A stretch of DNA of 64,000 nt. Source: Synechococcales cyanobacterium C42_A2020_086. GTDB taxonomy: Bacteria; Cyanobacteriota; Cyanobacteriia; Elainellales; Elainellaceae. This document shows positions 9,570 to 19,017 of this stretch, piece by piece. Under the pieces are notes generated by a model. That model was not told the origin of the DNA, did not search any database, and saw nothing but the letters and a program-made list of their open reading frames with translations. The number at the start of each line of letters is the position of its first letter. Within the stretch, counting starts at the first letter, position 1. Where the stretch lies: the NCBI GenBank assembly GCA_015272325.1, contig JACYLU010000015.1:434001-498000 (forward strand). Direction: 5' to 3'. The translations under genes were made by a program, and so were the position numbers.

Positions 9570-10451
9570 ATGTTTGGAGTAAATCAACTTAAAACGACAG
9601 CGTTGTTAGGGTTACTGAGCGGTTTGATTGTGCTGGCCGGTTACTACTTGATCGGTAACGAGCAGGGGCTAATCCTCGGACTCGTGTTTGCCGCCTTTAC
9701 CTCGATTGGCTCGTGGTATTTTTCGGATCGGGCTGCCTTGGCCGCCTACCGGGCACAGCCGCTCGCACGGGAACAAGCTCCACAGCTCTATGACATGGTG
9801 GCTCGACTCAGCGACCGAGCTGAAATTCCCATGCCGACCCTGTTTGTGGTGCCTACCCAATCCCCCAATGCCTTTGCTACGGGACGCGATCCGCAGCATG
9901 CTGCTGTGGCAGTTACCGAGGGGATCCTCAACTTGCTCTCCCCGGAAGAGTTAGAAGGTGTACTGGCGCATGAGCTGACCCACATCAAGAACCGCGACAC
10001 GCTGACCCAGGCCGTTGCTGCGACCTTGGCAGGTGCCATTACCTTTGTGGGACGCATCCTAACCTTTGGGGCCCTATATGGTCCAGTGACCTACGATAAT
10101 CGCCGTAATGTCAACCCGTTAGGACTGTTGTTTTTGATCGTGCTAGCACCCCTCTCGGCAGGGCTAATTCAGCTAGCCATTTCCCGGACGCGTGAATATG
10201 CAGCCGATCAAGGATCAGCGGAATTGACTGGCAATCCCCTCGCGTTAGTGAATGCTCTACGGAAACTTGAGGAGGTCGGTCGCCGTATCCCCATGAACGG
10301 TAATCCTGCTCTATCGCCACTGCTGATCATCAATCCCTTATCGTTGGAGGGGCTGCAAACCTTATTCTTAACCCATCCTCCCACCGAAGAGCGGATTCGC
10401 CGTTTAATGGAGCTAGCGCAACAACAGCCAGCCACTACGGCAATGGCGTAA
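9570..10451 (+). CDS. htpX: Membrane zinc metalloprotease HtpX
   Basis: M48-family protease of the cytoplasmic membrane that degrades damaged membrane proteins. The zinc site HELTHIKNRD (HExxH) and the downstream zinc ligand region TREYAADQGSAEL are present. Two hydrophobic hairpins lie at the N-terminus (TALLGLLSGLIVLAGYYLIG, LGLVFAAFTSIGSWYF) and two after the HExxH helix, the normal topology. A GTG at 9531 would add 13 residues. The start at 9570 is preferred because it leaves MFGVNQLKTTALLG, close to the usual HtpX N-terminus; the ribosome site is weak for both. A stable hairpin follows the gene at 10537. Confidence 0.94.
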   Translation: MFGVNQLKTTALLGLLSGLIVLAGYYLIGNEQGLILGLVFAAFTSIGSWYFSDRAALAAYRAQPLAREQAPQLYDMVARLSDRAEIPMPTLFVVPTQSPNAFATGRDPQHAAVAVTEGILNLLSPEELEGVLAHELTHIKNRDTLTQAVAATLAGAITFVGRILTFGALYGPVTYDNRRNVNPLGLLFLIVLAPLSAGLIQLAISRTREYAADQGSAELTGNPLALVNALRKLEEVGRRIPMNGNPALSPLLIINPLSLEGLQTLFLTHPPTEERIRRLMELAQQQPATTAMA

Positions 10452-10536
10452 AGATGGATCGAGGATTGAGTTGCGGCTTGCGCTTCTAATTCAATGACGT
10501 AGCTCAGTGATCAGTAGTAGGTAGCAATCAGTATTT

Positions 10537-10559
10537 GCAGGGTGTCGGAAGCGCCCTGC
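10537..10559 (+). terminator. Hairpin after htpX, probable terminator
   Basis: GCAGGGTG pairs with CGCCCTGC (8 bp, one G-T) around a 7-base loop, about 85 bases after the htpX stop. It is followed by TATCTATTTGT, a moderate T-rich tail. Confidence 0.5.
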
Positions 10560-10566
10560 TATCTAT

Positions 10567-10594
10567 TTGTCCGTCATTGATTGTCCGTCATTGA
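10567..10594. repeat. 14-bp tandem duplication
   Basis: TTGTCCGTCATTGA occurs twice in direct succession between htpX and the glucokinase gene. Confidence 0.9.
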
Positions 10595-10634
10595 ATTGCG
10601 GTTATTGACTAGCATTCCAATTCATCATTGAGTT

Positions 10635-10658
10635 GTTTCAACTAGTGTTTCAACTAGT
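10635..10658. repeat. 12-bp tandem duplication overlapping a stop codon
   Basis: GTTTCAACTAGT occurs twice. The second copy contains the TAG stop (10656-10654, minus strand) of the glucokinase gene, so the duplication reaches into the coding end. Confidence 0.88.
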
Positions 10659-11400
10659 TGTTAGGCTCAACGTTATTACTCTCAACCGCGCGAGTAGGAA
10701 ATTGGTCGCGCCAGAGGGCAATGCCGCCGAGCAAGCCAGCCACATTGCGAACCACTTTCACCGTTGGTGGCAAATCAAAACTAATTTTTTTGGCGTTGCC
10801 GCCGCCGATATATAGACAATCGTAGTTATAAATGCGTTCTAACAAATCGATTGCCTTAGCCAGTCGATTATTCCACTGCTTTTTACCGCGAGCGTCAAGG
10901 GCAGCCTGTCCCAACTGTTGCTCGTAGGTGTCTCCTTTGCGAAATGGGTGGTGTCCTAGCTCTAGGTTCGGTACAAGCTGCCCCTCGAGAAACAGCGCAG
11001 AGCCGAAGCCGGTCCCCAACGTGATGACTAGCTCCACGCCATTGCCTTCGATGGCACCTAATCCTTGAATATCGGCATCATTGGCGGCTCTCACGGGCTT
11101 GCCAAGCCGCTGAGACAATACTGAGGCCAGATCAAAGCCAATCCATTCGGGGTGCAGATTCACGGCAGATTTTGTTACACCATGACGCACGATTCCGGGG
11201 AAGCCCACCGAAACGCGGTCAAAGTCTTTCCCCATTGCCAACTCTTGAATAGCGTGTAGCACGGCTGCTGTGGTGGCAGGGCGGGGAGTATCCACTCGCT
11301 CTCGTTCGGTGAGGGGCGCTCCTTGGTCATCTAAGACCATGACTTTGATGCCGCTGCCACCAATGTCTACAGATAAGGTTCGAATTGGTTTTTCCCCCAT
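10654..11400 (-). CDS. ppgK: Polyphosphate glucokinase-type ROK kinase
   Basis: ROK-family sugar kinase of 248 residues, the size of polyphosphate glucokinases, which phosphorylate glucose with polyphosphate or ATP. The phosphate-binding motif LSVDIGGSGIKVMVLD is at the N-terminus, followed by VSVGFPGIV, catalytic AANDADIQGLG, the second phosphate loop ITLGTGFGSALF and the late glycine motif YIGGGNAKKI. The sequence resembles the PPGK branch rather than the larger repressor-type ROK proteins; there is no N-terminal DNA-binding domain. Strict polyphosphate use cannot be read from the sequence. It lies 131 bp downstream of typA on the same strand. Confidence 0.88.
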   Translation of the reverse strand: MGEKPIRTLSVDIGGSGIKVMVLDDQGAPLTERERVDTPRPATTAAVLHAIQELAMGKDFDRVSVGFPGIVRHGVTKSAVNLHPEWIGFDLASVLSQRLGKPVRAANDADIQGLGAIEGNGVELVITLGTGFGSALFLEGQLVPNLELGHHPFRKGDTYEQQLGQAALDARGKKQWNNRLAKAIDLLERIYNYDCLYIGGGNAKKISFDLPPTVKVVRNVAGLLGGIALWRDQFPTRAVESNNVEPNN

Positions 11401-11531
11401 GATTCAGTCAACCTAGATCCTGCTTACAAAATGCATTCCATGATAACTGCATTGCCGGAAATGGCAGCAGAACCTTAGGAATTAATACAAAATTCAGCAG
11501 CCGTGGTTACGAGATCATGGTCATTCGCCAA

Positions 11532-13322
11532 TTACCGCTTGGCTAGCTTCTTCGTCAGCTTCCGCAGGCGGATTGACTCTGGCGTCACCTCTAGTAGCTC
11601 ATCAGGACCGATGTACTCTAGTGCCCGCTCTAGACTCATCTCCATTGGGGCTTGCAACTGCACCAGTTCCTCGCCGCTCGATGCTCGATGGTTGGTGAGC
11701 TGCTTGGTTTTGCAGACATTCAATTCTAGGTCCTGCGGACGGTTATGCTCGCCGACGATCATGCCTTTGTAGACCTTAGTGCCGGGGGTAATGAAAAAGA
11801 CGCCGCGATCTTCGGCGTTCTTCATGGCATAGAAGGTGGCAGTCCCTTCTTCAAAAGCAATCAGCACACCATTGCGCCGCGTTTCCACATCGCCCGACAG
11901 TGGTCGGTAATCCAGGAAGCTGTGGTTCATGATGCCGTCGCCGCGCGTCAACCGCATGAATTCACCCCGGAAGCCGATTAGCCCCCGCGCCGGAATCACA
12001 AATTCCAGCTGTGTGCGGCCATTGCTGCCGACCTGCATATCCTGCATTTCGCCCTTACGCTGCCCCAACCGCTCGATGCAGCCGCCTACTGCTTCTTCAG
12101 GCACATCCAGTACCAGCAGCTCAAACGGTTCGCAGGGCTGCCCGTTGACTTCGCGGTAGATTACCTGCGGCTGCGATACCTGGAATTCATACCCCTCGCG
12201 GCGCATGGTTTCGATCAAAATGCCTAGGTGCAGTTCGCCTCGTCCGGAAACCAGAAACTTATCGGGGGAATCGGTTTCTTCCACCCGCAGCGCTACGTTG
12301 GTTTCTAGCTCGCGCATTAGCCGGTCGCGCACTTGCCGCGAGGTGACGTAGCTGCCTTCTTGCCCGGCAAAGGGGGAATCGTTGACGGAAAAGGTCATCT
12401 GCAGCGTCGGCTCATCGACTTTAATCAGTGGTAGGGCCTGCGGCTCGCTAGGATCGGTAATAGTCTCGCCAATATTGGCATCGGCAAATCCGGCTACGGC
12501 GACAATATTGCCTGCTGTGGCTGTTTCTAGATCAATCCGTTTCAGCCCCTCGAAGCCGAGCAGCTTGGTAATCTTAGCTTTCACCATGCTGCCGTCTTCT
12601 TTGACGAGAGCAGCCTGCTGCCCCACGCGGATTGTGCCATTGTGGATGCGACCAATCACGATCCGCCCCAGATACTCGGAATAATCGAGAGTAGTCACCT
12701 GTAACTGCAGCGGCTTGGCAGCATCGCCCACCGGCGGTGGTACGTGGCAGAGGATCTCTTCAAACAGCGGCTGCATGTCTACCGCTTCGTCGTCGAGGTC
12801 TTTCTTGGCATAGCCGGCCAGCCCCGAAGCGAACAGATAGGGAAACTCGCATTGATCGTCGTCTGCTCCCAGTTCTAAGAACAGATCCAGCACTTTATCG
12901 ATCGCGCCGTAGGGATCGGCTTGGGGACGGTCAATCTTGTTGACAACGACAATCGGGCGCAGCCCCTTCTCTAGCGCCTTTTTCAGCACGAAGCGGGTCT
13001 GCGGCATCGGCCCTTCGTTGGCATCTACGATTAAGATGCAGCCGTCTACCATGCCTAGCACCCGTTCGACTTCGCCGCCAAAATCGGCGTGACCGGGCGT
13101 ATCAACAATATTGATCAAGGTTTCCTTGTAGCGAACGGCGGTGTTTTTGGCCAGGATCGTGATTCCTCGTTCTCGTTCGAGATCGTTGGAGTCCATGACG
13201 CAGTCCGGAACCTCTTCTCCTTCGCGAAACGTGCCAGACTGCTTGAGCAGCGCATCAACGAGCGTAGTTTTGCCATGATCAACGTGGGCAATGATGGCAA
13301 CATTGCGAATCGGCAGAGTCAT
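11532..13322 (-). CDS. typA: Translational GTPase TypA/BipA
   Basis: Ribosome-associated GTPase linked to 50S assembly and stress adaptation. The 596-residue length is standard. G-motifs are intact: [15 protein letters not shown] (G1), RGITI (G2), [14 protein letters not shown] (G3) and [12 protein letters not shown] (G4). EF-G-like domains II, III and V and the TypA-specific C-terminal domain follow ([13 protein letters not shown] early; [20 protein letters not shown] late). The ATG at 13322 is the only sensible start. A gap of about 480 bp without genes lies upstream. Confidence 0.97.
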   Translation of the reverse strand: MTLPIRNVAIIAHVDHGKTTLVDALLKQSGTFREGEEVPDCVMDSNDLERERGITILAKNTAVRYKETLINIVDTPGHADFGGEVERVLGMVDGCILIVDANEGPMPQTRFVLKKALEKGLRPIVVVNKIDRPQADPYGAIDKVLDLFLELGADDDQCEFPYLFASGLAGYAKKDLDDEAVDMQPLFEEILCHVPPPVGDAAKPLQLQVTTLDYSEYLGRIVIGRIHNGTIRVGQQAALVKEDGSMVKAKITKLLGFEGLKRIDLETATAGNIVAVAGFADANIGETITDPSEPQALPLIKVDEPTLQMTFSVNDSPFAGQEGSYVTSRQVRDRLMRELETNVALRVEETDSPDKFLVSGRGELHLGILIETMRREGYEFQVSQPQVIYREVNGQPCEPFELLVLDVPEEAVGGCIERLGQRKGEMQDMQVGSNGRTQLEFVIPARGLIGFRGEFMRLTRGDGIMNHSFLDYRPLSGDVETRRNGVLIAFEEGTATFYAMKNAEDRGVFFITPGTKVYKGMIVGEHNRPQDLELNVCKTKQLTNHRASSGEELVQLQAPMEMSLERALEYIGPDELLEVTPESIRLRKLTKKLAKR

Positions 13323-13799
13323 AAGAGGTGTCCAGGACGGGTGTGACTGTGGGCTAGAAAGCTAGGGATTACAAATAATCGGCATTCTTAAGCAAGTTTT
13401 CCTTGCAAAACAGAAATCTTTTGTGTAAAGAAGCCGTAATGATCTTAGCGTAATCGTTCCCCAAACGGCTCGCTGGTTTAGAAATCCAGTCCAGTTGCTA
13501 CAGGTAGATTGATGAGGGCAGAGGGTTTAGAGGTGTGCGAACTCATTGCCTTAAAGCCGCCGCTCCTTCAGGACCAACTCCTTTCGACTTCCAGCAGCGC
13601 GACGACCGCATTAGCGCGGCAAGGCGAAGCCCATATGCCCCTATCCTGTGTCCCCTAAATGCCCCTTAAACAGCATCAACCCGTTGCCGATGGCTGAGTC
13701 ACCTTACTGCAACGAGTTGATCTTTTGCGGTTAATAGTTTAGTGACTCAGAGCAGCGGCAGGTTCACACCCCCCTTCGCTCCATGACTCAACTAGGCGG
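13323..13799. other. Gene-free interval between the DUF4912 fusion gene and typA
   Basis: 477 bases with no convincing coding sequence. It contains a GC-rich patch with several GCGCGRC-like words near 13598-13625 that may be a worn dispersed repeat. It also holds the 9-bp inverted repeat at 13694-13750. The typA promoter should lie in the 13323-13450 part. Confidence 0.5.
13694..13750. repeat. 9-bp inverted repeat CTGAGTCAC / GTGACTCAG
   Basis: Perfect 9-bp arms at 13694-13702 and 13742-13750 with a 39-base AT-rich spacer, 50 bases beyond the stop of the minus-strand DUF4912 gene. There is no T-run, so it may be an mRNA 3'-end stem, an operator or the ends of a very short element. Confidence 0.7.
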
Positions 13800-15863
13800 T
13801 CAATAGGTAGACGAGGTGGACTCGCTTCCCGAGGTAGAGATCTGTACCGGAGCCGAGCGGGCAATCCGCAGCCAGCGGCCGTTGTCGGCAATGTAGCCAA
13901 TCTCGGCAATATATTCGCCAGCTTCCGGTACCGCCACATGCCGATCTCGATCGGACTCGTTGCAGCGGAACTCCTGCACATTGTGGGGCGCTTGATGATC
14001 CAGATTAATGCCGGTTACATCACAGATGCGCAGCACAAAATCCTGTCCGCCGTGCTGTTTAGCAATGGCTTTGTGTTGCTCTAGCACCTCCCAATAGGCA
14101 TAGGCTTCTTGGGAATTGCGGGGCACTAGCACAATCTGGCTGCGCTTGATCCGAGGCTGACGTTGGTTGGCAGCGGTGACTCCGGCAGCGGTCACTCCAG
14201 TGCCAGCAGCGGTTGCGGCGGCTGTCGCACCTAGCGAGGGGTCAACTGCAGGGGGAGTGTCCGGGGCAACGTCTGCTACTGGCGTGGAGGATCCATCAAC
14301 CTGCAAGCTCTCTGCGGCTGGGGTATGCACTGCAGCCGAGCGAGCGAGCGCCACCCAGCGATCTTGGTAGGTTACATACCCAATCTCCGCGACGTAATCG
14401 CGATCGGGTTCAACCGGAACATGCTTGTCTTGGATAAACTCGTCGCACTCAAACTCTTGAATGCTGTGGGCAGGATGCCGATCAAACTCTAGCCCAGTCA
14501 CATCGTAGAGTCGCAAGGCCAAGTGATGTCCACCTTCTTCTCGGCGAATTCGCATTCGGTGAGCCTCGGGCACTTCCCAATAGGCGTAGGCATCGTGGCT
14601 GCTGCGCGGCGTTAGCACAATCCGGCTGCGTTCGCCCGACTGCTCGGCCGCCAGAGCGGTAGGAGCAACTGCCCGACGGGGGCTGGGTTCTTCCTCGGAG
14701 GAGCGATTCAGACCATTCAGCAAGACCCAGAGCAATGCCCCTAGCAGCGGAATCGACAACAGCCACAGCCACCCCGGCACACCTCTACCGCCGGCCTCTG
14801 TGGTGATGTCTGTGGGTGGGGCTTGAGCAACTGTGGGGTCAGCCGGAGCAGTATCGGCTGCAGGAGCTTCTGGCGCAGCCGCATCAGGAGCAGGCTCAGC
14901 TTCTGGTGCAGCCGTGTCTGGAGAGGGACTCGCCGATTCTGATTGTCCGCCCCCGAAGAAGGATGGAAGCGACAAAAATCCGCCCCAACCACTGGGTTTT
15001 ACCTCGGTTGTGGCGAGCAGTTGCTGGTTTCCGGGCGTGGCAGCAAACCCTAAAAACGCCAAGGCTCCTGGGCTGGGATTAGCAGCTTTGTAAACATAGG
15101 TCAATGGCTGCGAGAACGAGTAGGCTGGATCGTCGGGCAAAACACCATACACTGACAGAATTCGCACATTGTCATTATCTGCCACCTGATCGACAATGGC
15201 GTAGCCGATGCCGTCATCCCCTAACCGCCGAATCATGGCATTGGTGTCGTCGCTGTTGATCGACTCAACCGTTGGTCCAGGGGTGAACGGCTGCAGTACC
15301 GAGTAGTTTTGCAAGGCTCGACGAGTGTCGCTGGTTTCTGGACGGTCTATAAATCGAATAGGCTTTGGCTCACCCCCAAGCTGCGACCAATCGGTGATTT
15401 CGCCGCGAAAAATTTGAGCAAACTGCACATCCGTCAAATCACCAGTGAAGGGATTGTCTTTGCCGACAACAATGGCAATTTTGCGCCGAGTCACTGGAGT
15501 TTGCGCGAAGCCTTCTGCTTGTTCCTCAGGTGTCAACGGTCGGGCAATGGCAGCTAAATCAATCCTGTCTTCTCGCAGAGCTTGCAGTGCTGCATCAGAC
15601 CCCCCTCGTCCCAGGTCCACCTGAGTTCCCGAAAATTGAGTTTCAAACTGTTTTTTCAGAGCCTGGTTAATGGCGACCATACTTTCGGAACCATCAATCC
15701 GCACTCGGGTTCCCTCGGGAACCGTCGCAGGGGCCGAAACCGGGGCCGGTGCCGATTGGGCCTGGGCTGCTGAAATCAAATAACGACTGCAGGATTCTGA
15801 AACAGCTCCCAGAGTCAACACTATAGCCAAAGTCGCTACCGGGAAGGGGGTTCGTCGCAACAT
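13800..15863 (-). CDS. Phosphate-binding-protein-like domain fused to two DUF4912 domains
   Basis: The start at 15863 is preferred because AGG lies nine bases upstream and the product then opens with a signal-type sequence (MLRRTPFPVATLAIVLTLGA). Residues about 45-300 resemble the PstS/SphX periplasmic binding fold (RIDGSESMVAINQALKKQFE, VDLGRGGSDAALQAL, IAIVVGKDNPFTGDLT). A Pro/Ala/Glu linker and one transmembrane helix follow (WLWLLSIPLLGALLWVLLNG). Then come two DUF4912 copies, each starting RIVLTPRSSHDAYAYWEVPE or QIVLVPRNSQEAYAYWEVLE and ending DRWVALARS or GRWLRIARS. If the signal is cleaved, the DUF4912 pair would be cytoplasmic and the binding domain periplasmic, suggesting a ligand-sensing membrane protein; this is inference. 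An in-frame ATG at 15908 is the alternative start. Confidence 0.85.
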   Translation of the reverse strand: MLRRTPFPVATLAIVLTLGAVSESCSRYLISAAQAQSAPAPVSAPATVPEGTRVRIDGSESMVAINQALKKQFETQFSGTQVDLGRGGSDAALQALREDRIDLAAIARPLTPEEQAEGFAQTPVTRRKIAIVVGKDNPFTGDLTDVQFAQIFRGEITDWSQLGGEPKPIRFIDRPETSDTRRALQNYSVLQPFTPGPTVESINSDDTNAMIRRLGDDGIGYAIVDQVADNDNVRILSVYGVLPDDPAYSFSQPLTYVYKAANPSPGALAFLGFAATPGNQQLLATTEVKPSGWGGFLSLPSFFGGGQSESASPSPDTAAPEAEPAPDAAAPEAPAADTAPADPTVAQAPPTDITTEAGGRGVPGWLWLLSIPLLGALLWVLLNGLNRSSEEEPSPRRAVAPTALAAEQSGERSRIVLTPRSSHDAYAYWEVPEAHRMRIRREEGGHHLALRLYDVTGLEFDRHPAHSIQEFECDEFIQDKHVPVEPDRDYVAEIGYVTYQDRWVALARSAAVHTPAAESLQVDGSSTPVADVAPDTPPAVDPSLGATAAATAAGTGVTAAGVTAANQRQPRIKRSQIVLVPRNSQEAYAYWEVLEQHKAIAKQHGGQDFVLRICDVTGINLDHQAPHNVQEFRCNESDRDRHVAVPEAGEYIAEIGYIADNGRWLRIARSAPVQISTSGSESTSSTY

Positions 15864-16048
15864 ATCCAAAAACCTGGTTGATCTAAGATTTTCGAGAGGC
15901 ACGCCCATGATACTGCGGGGGAGTCAGAGTGAGTCACGTTGGTAGGAATAATTTAATTAGTTAATTCATTCAGTTCTGCTGACCCATTCCACTTAGTTTT
16001 AGTTCTATCTGATTCCATTTCCATCTTCCATCTCATGAATTTGCAACT

Positions 16049-17311
16049 ATGCCTGCGATCGACATTGTGCTGCTCTCCAACGGTCCTGGTGAAATTACAA
16101 CCTGGGTGAGACCGGTGGTAAAAGCCTTACGGCGTCAGCTTGGTCATGATCGGCAGCAGGTGCGCCTCTCGCTGGTGCTGTCTCCCTGCCCCAATGCCAG
16201 CGGTCAAGAAGTCGCAATTGCCCAGCGCTATCCTGAATTAGACCGGATTCAGGGTGCAGAGCATTTCCTACCATTTTTGCTCTGGGGCAAGACCGCCGCC
16301 AATTGGGATTGGCGTTCCCACGGCATCGTAATTTTTCTAGGCGGCGATCAGTTCTACACTGTCGTGATCGGCAAACGACTGGGCTACAAAACGCTCGTCT
16401 ACAGCGAGTGGGAAACGCGCTGGCACCGCTGGATTGACGGCTTTGCAACAATGAACGCTGACTTGGTGCAGCAAGCTCCGCCCGCCTATGCGGCTAAATT
16501 TACAGTCGTAGGTGACCTCATGGCGGAAGCGCGGCAGGAGTTGCAGGTCGGTACGGCAGCCATACCTTCCTCTGAGCCTTTGATTGGGCTGCTGCCCGGC
16601 TCTAAACCTGCCAAGCTCGCCCAAGGGGTGCCGCTAGGATTGGCAGTGGCGCAGATCATCCATGCTGAGCAGCCGCAAACCCGCTTTGTGATTCCGGTCG
16701 CTCCTACTCTCGATCTGCCAACTCTGGCTCGCTTTGCCAATCCAGCGACCAACCCGGTTTTGCAGCAGTTTGGTGACGTTAGTGCAGCGCTAGTCTGGGA
16801 CGAGCAGCCCTATTTGCAAATGCCTAGCGGGCTGCGCATCCTGCTGTGGACAGCATTTCCAGCCTATGAGGTGCTAGTGCAGTGCCAGTTCTGCTATACA
16901 ACGGTTGGTGCCAATACGGCAGAACTCGGCTCGCTAGCCGTGCCAATGATTGTGCTGGTACCAACGCAACAGCTCGATGCAATGCGAGCCTGGGATGGAC
17001 TACCAGGACTGCTAGCAAACTTACCCGGAGTTGGATCCGTCTTTGCTAAGCTGATCAACCAGCGGTTTTTGCGTCAGCCCAGATTGCTAGCTTGGCCCAA
17101 CATCTGGGCAGGCACTGCAATCGTTCCCGAGTTGATTGGCGAACTGCAACCCCAAGCTGTTGCAGAGCTAGGCCTTGCGTTGCTCAATGATCCGTCTCAG
17201 TTGGCCCACATGCGGCAGCAGTTACGTCAGGTCCGCGGAGCTACCGGAGCTGCCCAACGCCTCGCTGAGCGAGTCGCTGATCTTCTAGACTCATCTCAGC
17301 AGTCTAGATAA
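16049..17311 (+). CDS. LpxB-like glycosyltransferase family protein
   Basis: 420 residues related to lipid-A-disaccharide synthase and other GT-B enzymes. Visible signals are the N-terminal IDIVLLSNGPGEITTWVRPV, a Rossmann-like loop FLGGDQFYTVVIGKRLGYKT, LIGLLPGSKPAKLAQGVPL in the nucleotide-sugar half, and YTTVGANTAELGSLAVPMIV near the C-terminus, matching the LpxB GTNTLE-type donor-binding region. Cyanobacteria carry this diverged form and generally lack classical lipid A, so the acceptor is unknown; a cell-envelope glycolipid is a reasonable guess. The ATG at 16049 begins directly at the conserved fold. It is followed 63 bp later by a small membrane protein on the same strand. Confidence 0.82.
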   Translation: MPAIDIVLLSNGPGEITTWVRPVVKALRRQLGHDRQQVRLSLVLSPCPNASGQEVAIAQRYPELDRIQGAEHFLPFLLWGKTAANWDWRSHGIVIFLGGDQFYTVVIGKRLGYKTLVYSEWETRWHRWIDGFATMNADLVQQAPPAYAAKFTVVGDLMAEARQELQVGTAAIPSSEPLIGLLPGSKPAKLAQGVPLGLAVAQIIHAEQPQTRFVIPVAPTLDLPTLARFANPATNPVLQQFGDVSAALVWDEQPYLQMPSGLRILLWTAFPAYEVLVQCQFCYTTVGANTAELGSLAVPMIVLVPTQQLDAMRAWDGLPGLLANLPGVGSVFAKLINQRFLRQPRLLAWPNIWAGTAIVPELIGELQPQAVAELGLALLNDPSQLAHMRQQLRQVRGATGAAQRLAERVADLLDSSQQSR

Positions 17312-17374
17312 AATACCGATGGATCTGCTAACTCCTGCTAGCTCATTTAGCTCTCTTGCTTTGGGGTGAGGCCT

Positions 17375-17821
17375 GTGAAGAAAATGCCCTGGCTTTCGCT
17401 CGTTCTCCTCTTTGCTGCCTATACTACCTTTAGCTGGTTCATTACGAATGCTACAGCTACTTGGCTCGTTTGGGTTATGGTGCTCACGTTCACTCTGACA
17501 CAAGCCCTGCTGCTGACCACCTGGTTTGACGGGTTTAAGCGGTTTCTGAACCGTTGGTTGCGCTCAGATGTTGGCTACTTCACGCTGATTATTGTGGCGT
17601 CTCTGAGTTTGACCTTGGCCCTGGTCTGGTTTAAAACCTTCGGCTACATTCTGGTGCTGATTTCATCCGAACTGCTAGCACGGCTCGACCTACAAACTGC
17701 TGGCTTCAATCGCCTTCAGGCACTAATTATTCTGACGATTTTCTCCCTAGCTGGACTGGCAACCGGTTGGAGTGCAAGCCAACACCCGCTCTTTCGGCTG
17801 CCCGCACTTGCCACCGTCTGA
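17375..17821 (+). CDS. Small multi-pass membrane protein
   Basis: About 148 residues with four hydrophobic segments: WLSLVLLFAAYTTFSWFI, TWLVWVMVLTFTLTQALLLT, YFTLIIVASLSLTLALVWF and a C-terminal LIILTIFSLAGLATG. A short basic loop (FKRFLNRWLRSD) lies between helices two and three. There are no catalytic residues and I do not recognise a named family. Starts at GTG 17366, GTG 17375 or ATG 17384 are all possible; 17375 follows GAGG by three bases. It is probably co-transcribed with the LpxB-like gene, which suggests an envelope role, but that rests on position only. Confidence 0.72.
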   Translation: MKKMPWLSLVLLFAAYTTFSWFITNATATWLVWVMVLTFTLTQALLLTTWFDGFKRFLNRWLRSDVGYFTLIIVASLSLTLALVWFKTFGYILVLISSELLARLDLQTAGFNRLQALIILTIFSLAGLATGWSASQHPLFRLPALATV

Positions 17822-17890
17822 GACGACAGCTCGCTCATGCCTAGTTTCGGTGTCTAGTTGGTCTGAGATGTCTGAAAAGAGGGCTATATC

Positions 17891-17916
17891 GTCGCTGTTA
17901 CCTGTCGCTGTTACCT
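17891..17916. repeat. 13-bp tandem duplication
   Basis: GTCGCTGTTACCT occurs twice head to tail, followed by a decayed partial copy (ATTGTTACCC), in the convergent gap before the phoH stop. Confidence 0.9.
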
Positions 17917-17946
17917 ATTGTTACCCATTGCTGCCGAAGGCTTGCC

Positions 17947-18927
17947 CTAGTGAGACGACGTTAATTTCGCAGAAGATTTCTCAAAATCCTCGTAGGCGGC
18001 AACGATCCGCTGTACTAGAGGATGCCGTATCACATCTGCTTTAGTGAGCTGACAAAAGGCAATCCCTTCCACATTCTGCAAAATACGCTGCGCCACAGAC
18101 AGCCCCGATTGTTGGTAGGAGGGCAGATCGGTTTGGGTAATGTCTCCAGTCACCACCATCCGCGAGCGGAAGCCCAGGCGCGTCAAAACCATTTTCATTT
18201 GCGCTGGCGTTGTGTTCTGTGCCTCATCAAGAATCACAAACGCATTGTTCAGTGTTCGACCTCGCATATAGGCTAGTGGAGCTACCTCGATCACGCCCCG
18301 CTCCATTAAGCCAGGAATTTTCTCGGGGTCTAGCATTTCGTAGAGAGCATCATACAGCGGCCGCAAGTAGGGATTCACCTTTTGCTGCAAGTCTCCTGGC
18401 AGGAAGCCAAGCTTTTCTCCCGCTTCAACGGCAGGACGAGTCAAAATTAGCCGCTCAACTTGATTAGCAAGCAGTGCCTGCACGGCAACTACTGCCGCGA
18501 GAAAGGTCTTTCCAGTGCCAGCCGGTCCAATACAGAAAGTCAGATCATGGGATTGAATCGCATCGATGTATTGCCGCTGCCGAAAGGTTTTAGCCCGAAT
18601 TTCTTCACCGCGGCGCGTTCGAGCCAGCACGTTTTGCTGCAGCGATTGCAGTTCCGCTTGGCGATCGGTGTTGAGCGCATGGCGAGCCGTTAACAGATCC
18701 ACCGCAGAAATGGACTTGCCTTGGCTCCAGTAAGGTTCCAGGGCCCGCACAAGCTGCTCACACTGCTCAACTTGCTGTTCCATGCCAGTAATGCGCAGAT
18801 CCTGACCATGTAAAACCACAGTCGCTCCTGTCTGCTGAGCGAGCAGCTTCAAGTTCTCTTCCTGATAGCCAGCGAGGGCAATCGCGCTCTCAGGACTCGG
18901 CAATTCAATCGTCAAAGTTGTTCCCAT
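17947..18927 (-). CDS. phoH: PhoH-family ATPase
   Basis: 326 residues. The N-terminal part is a small KH-like region (LKLLAQQTGATVVLHGQDL). The C-terminal two thirds is the PhoH P-loop ATPase, with Walker A GPAGTGKTFLA and Walker B NAFVILDEAQNTTPAQMK, then GFRSRMVVTGDITQTDLP. PhoH proteins are linked to RNA metabolism and, in other bacteria, form part of the YbeZ/YbeY ribosome-maturation system. It is the last gene of rpsP-khpA-phoH on the minus strand, a pairing with ribosomal protein S16 and an RNA-binding KH protein that supports an RNA or ribosome role. Confidence 0.93.
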   Translation of the reverse strand: MGTTLTIELPSPESAIALAGYQEENLKLLAQQTGATVVLHGQDLRITGMEQQVEQCEQLVRALEPYWSQGKSISAVDLLTARHALNTDRQAELQSLQQNVLARTRRGEEIRAKTFRQRQYIDAIQSHDLTFCIGPAGTGKTFLAAVVAVQALLANQVERLILTRPAVEAGEKLGFLPGDLQQKVNPYLRPLYDALYEMLDPEKIPGLMERGVIEVAPLAYMRGRTLNNAFVILDEAQNTTPAQMKMVLTRLGFRSRMVVTGDITQTDLPSYQQSGLSVAQRILQNVEGIAFCQLTKADVIRHPLVQRIVAAYEDFEKSSAKLTSSH

Positions 18928-19017
18928 TCAGCTGTTATCGCGGGAACGAGAAGTGGGCGTTGCGGATAGCATAATCAAATTAAAGGGACGGTATTAGGTC
19001 AACGGGTAGCCGATGCC

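Noticed and set aside
10498-10530. GTAGCTCAGTGATCAG resembling a tRNA D-arm
   Set aside because: No matching anticodon or T-arm (no GGTTCGAATCC) follows within tRNA distance.
13598-13640. GC-rich patch (GCGCGACGACC) as a dispersed REP element
   Set aside because: I found no second copy in the window, so repeat status cannot be supported.
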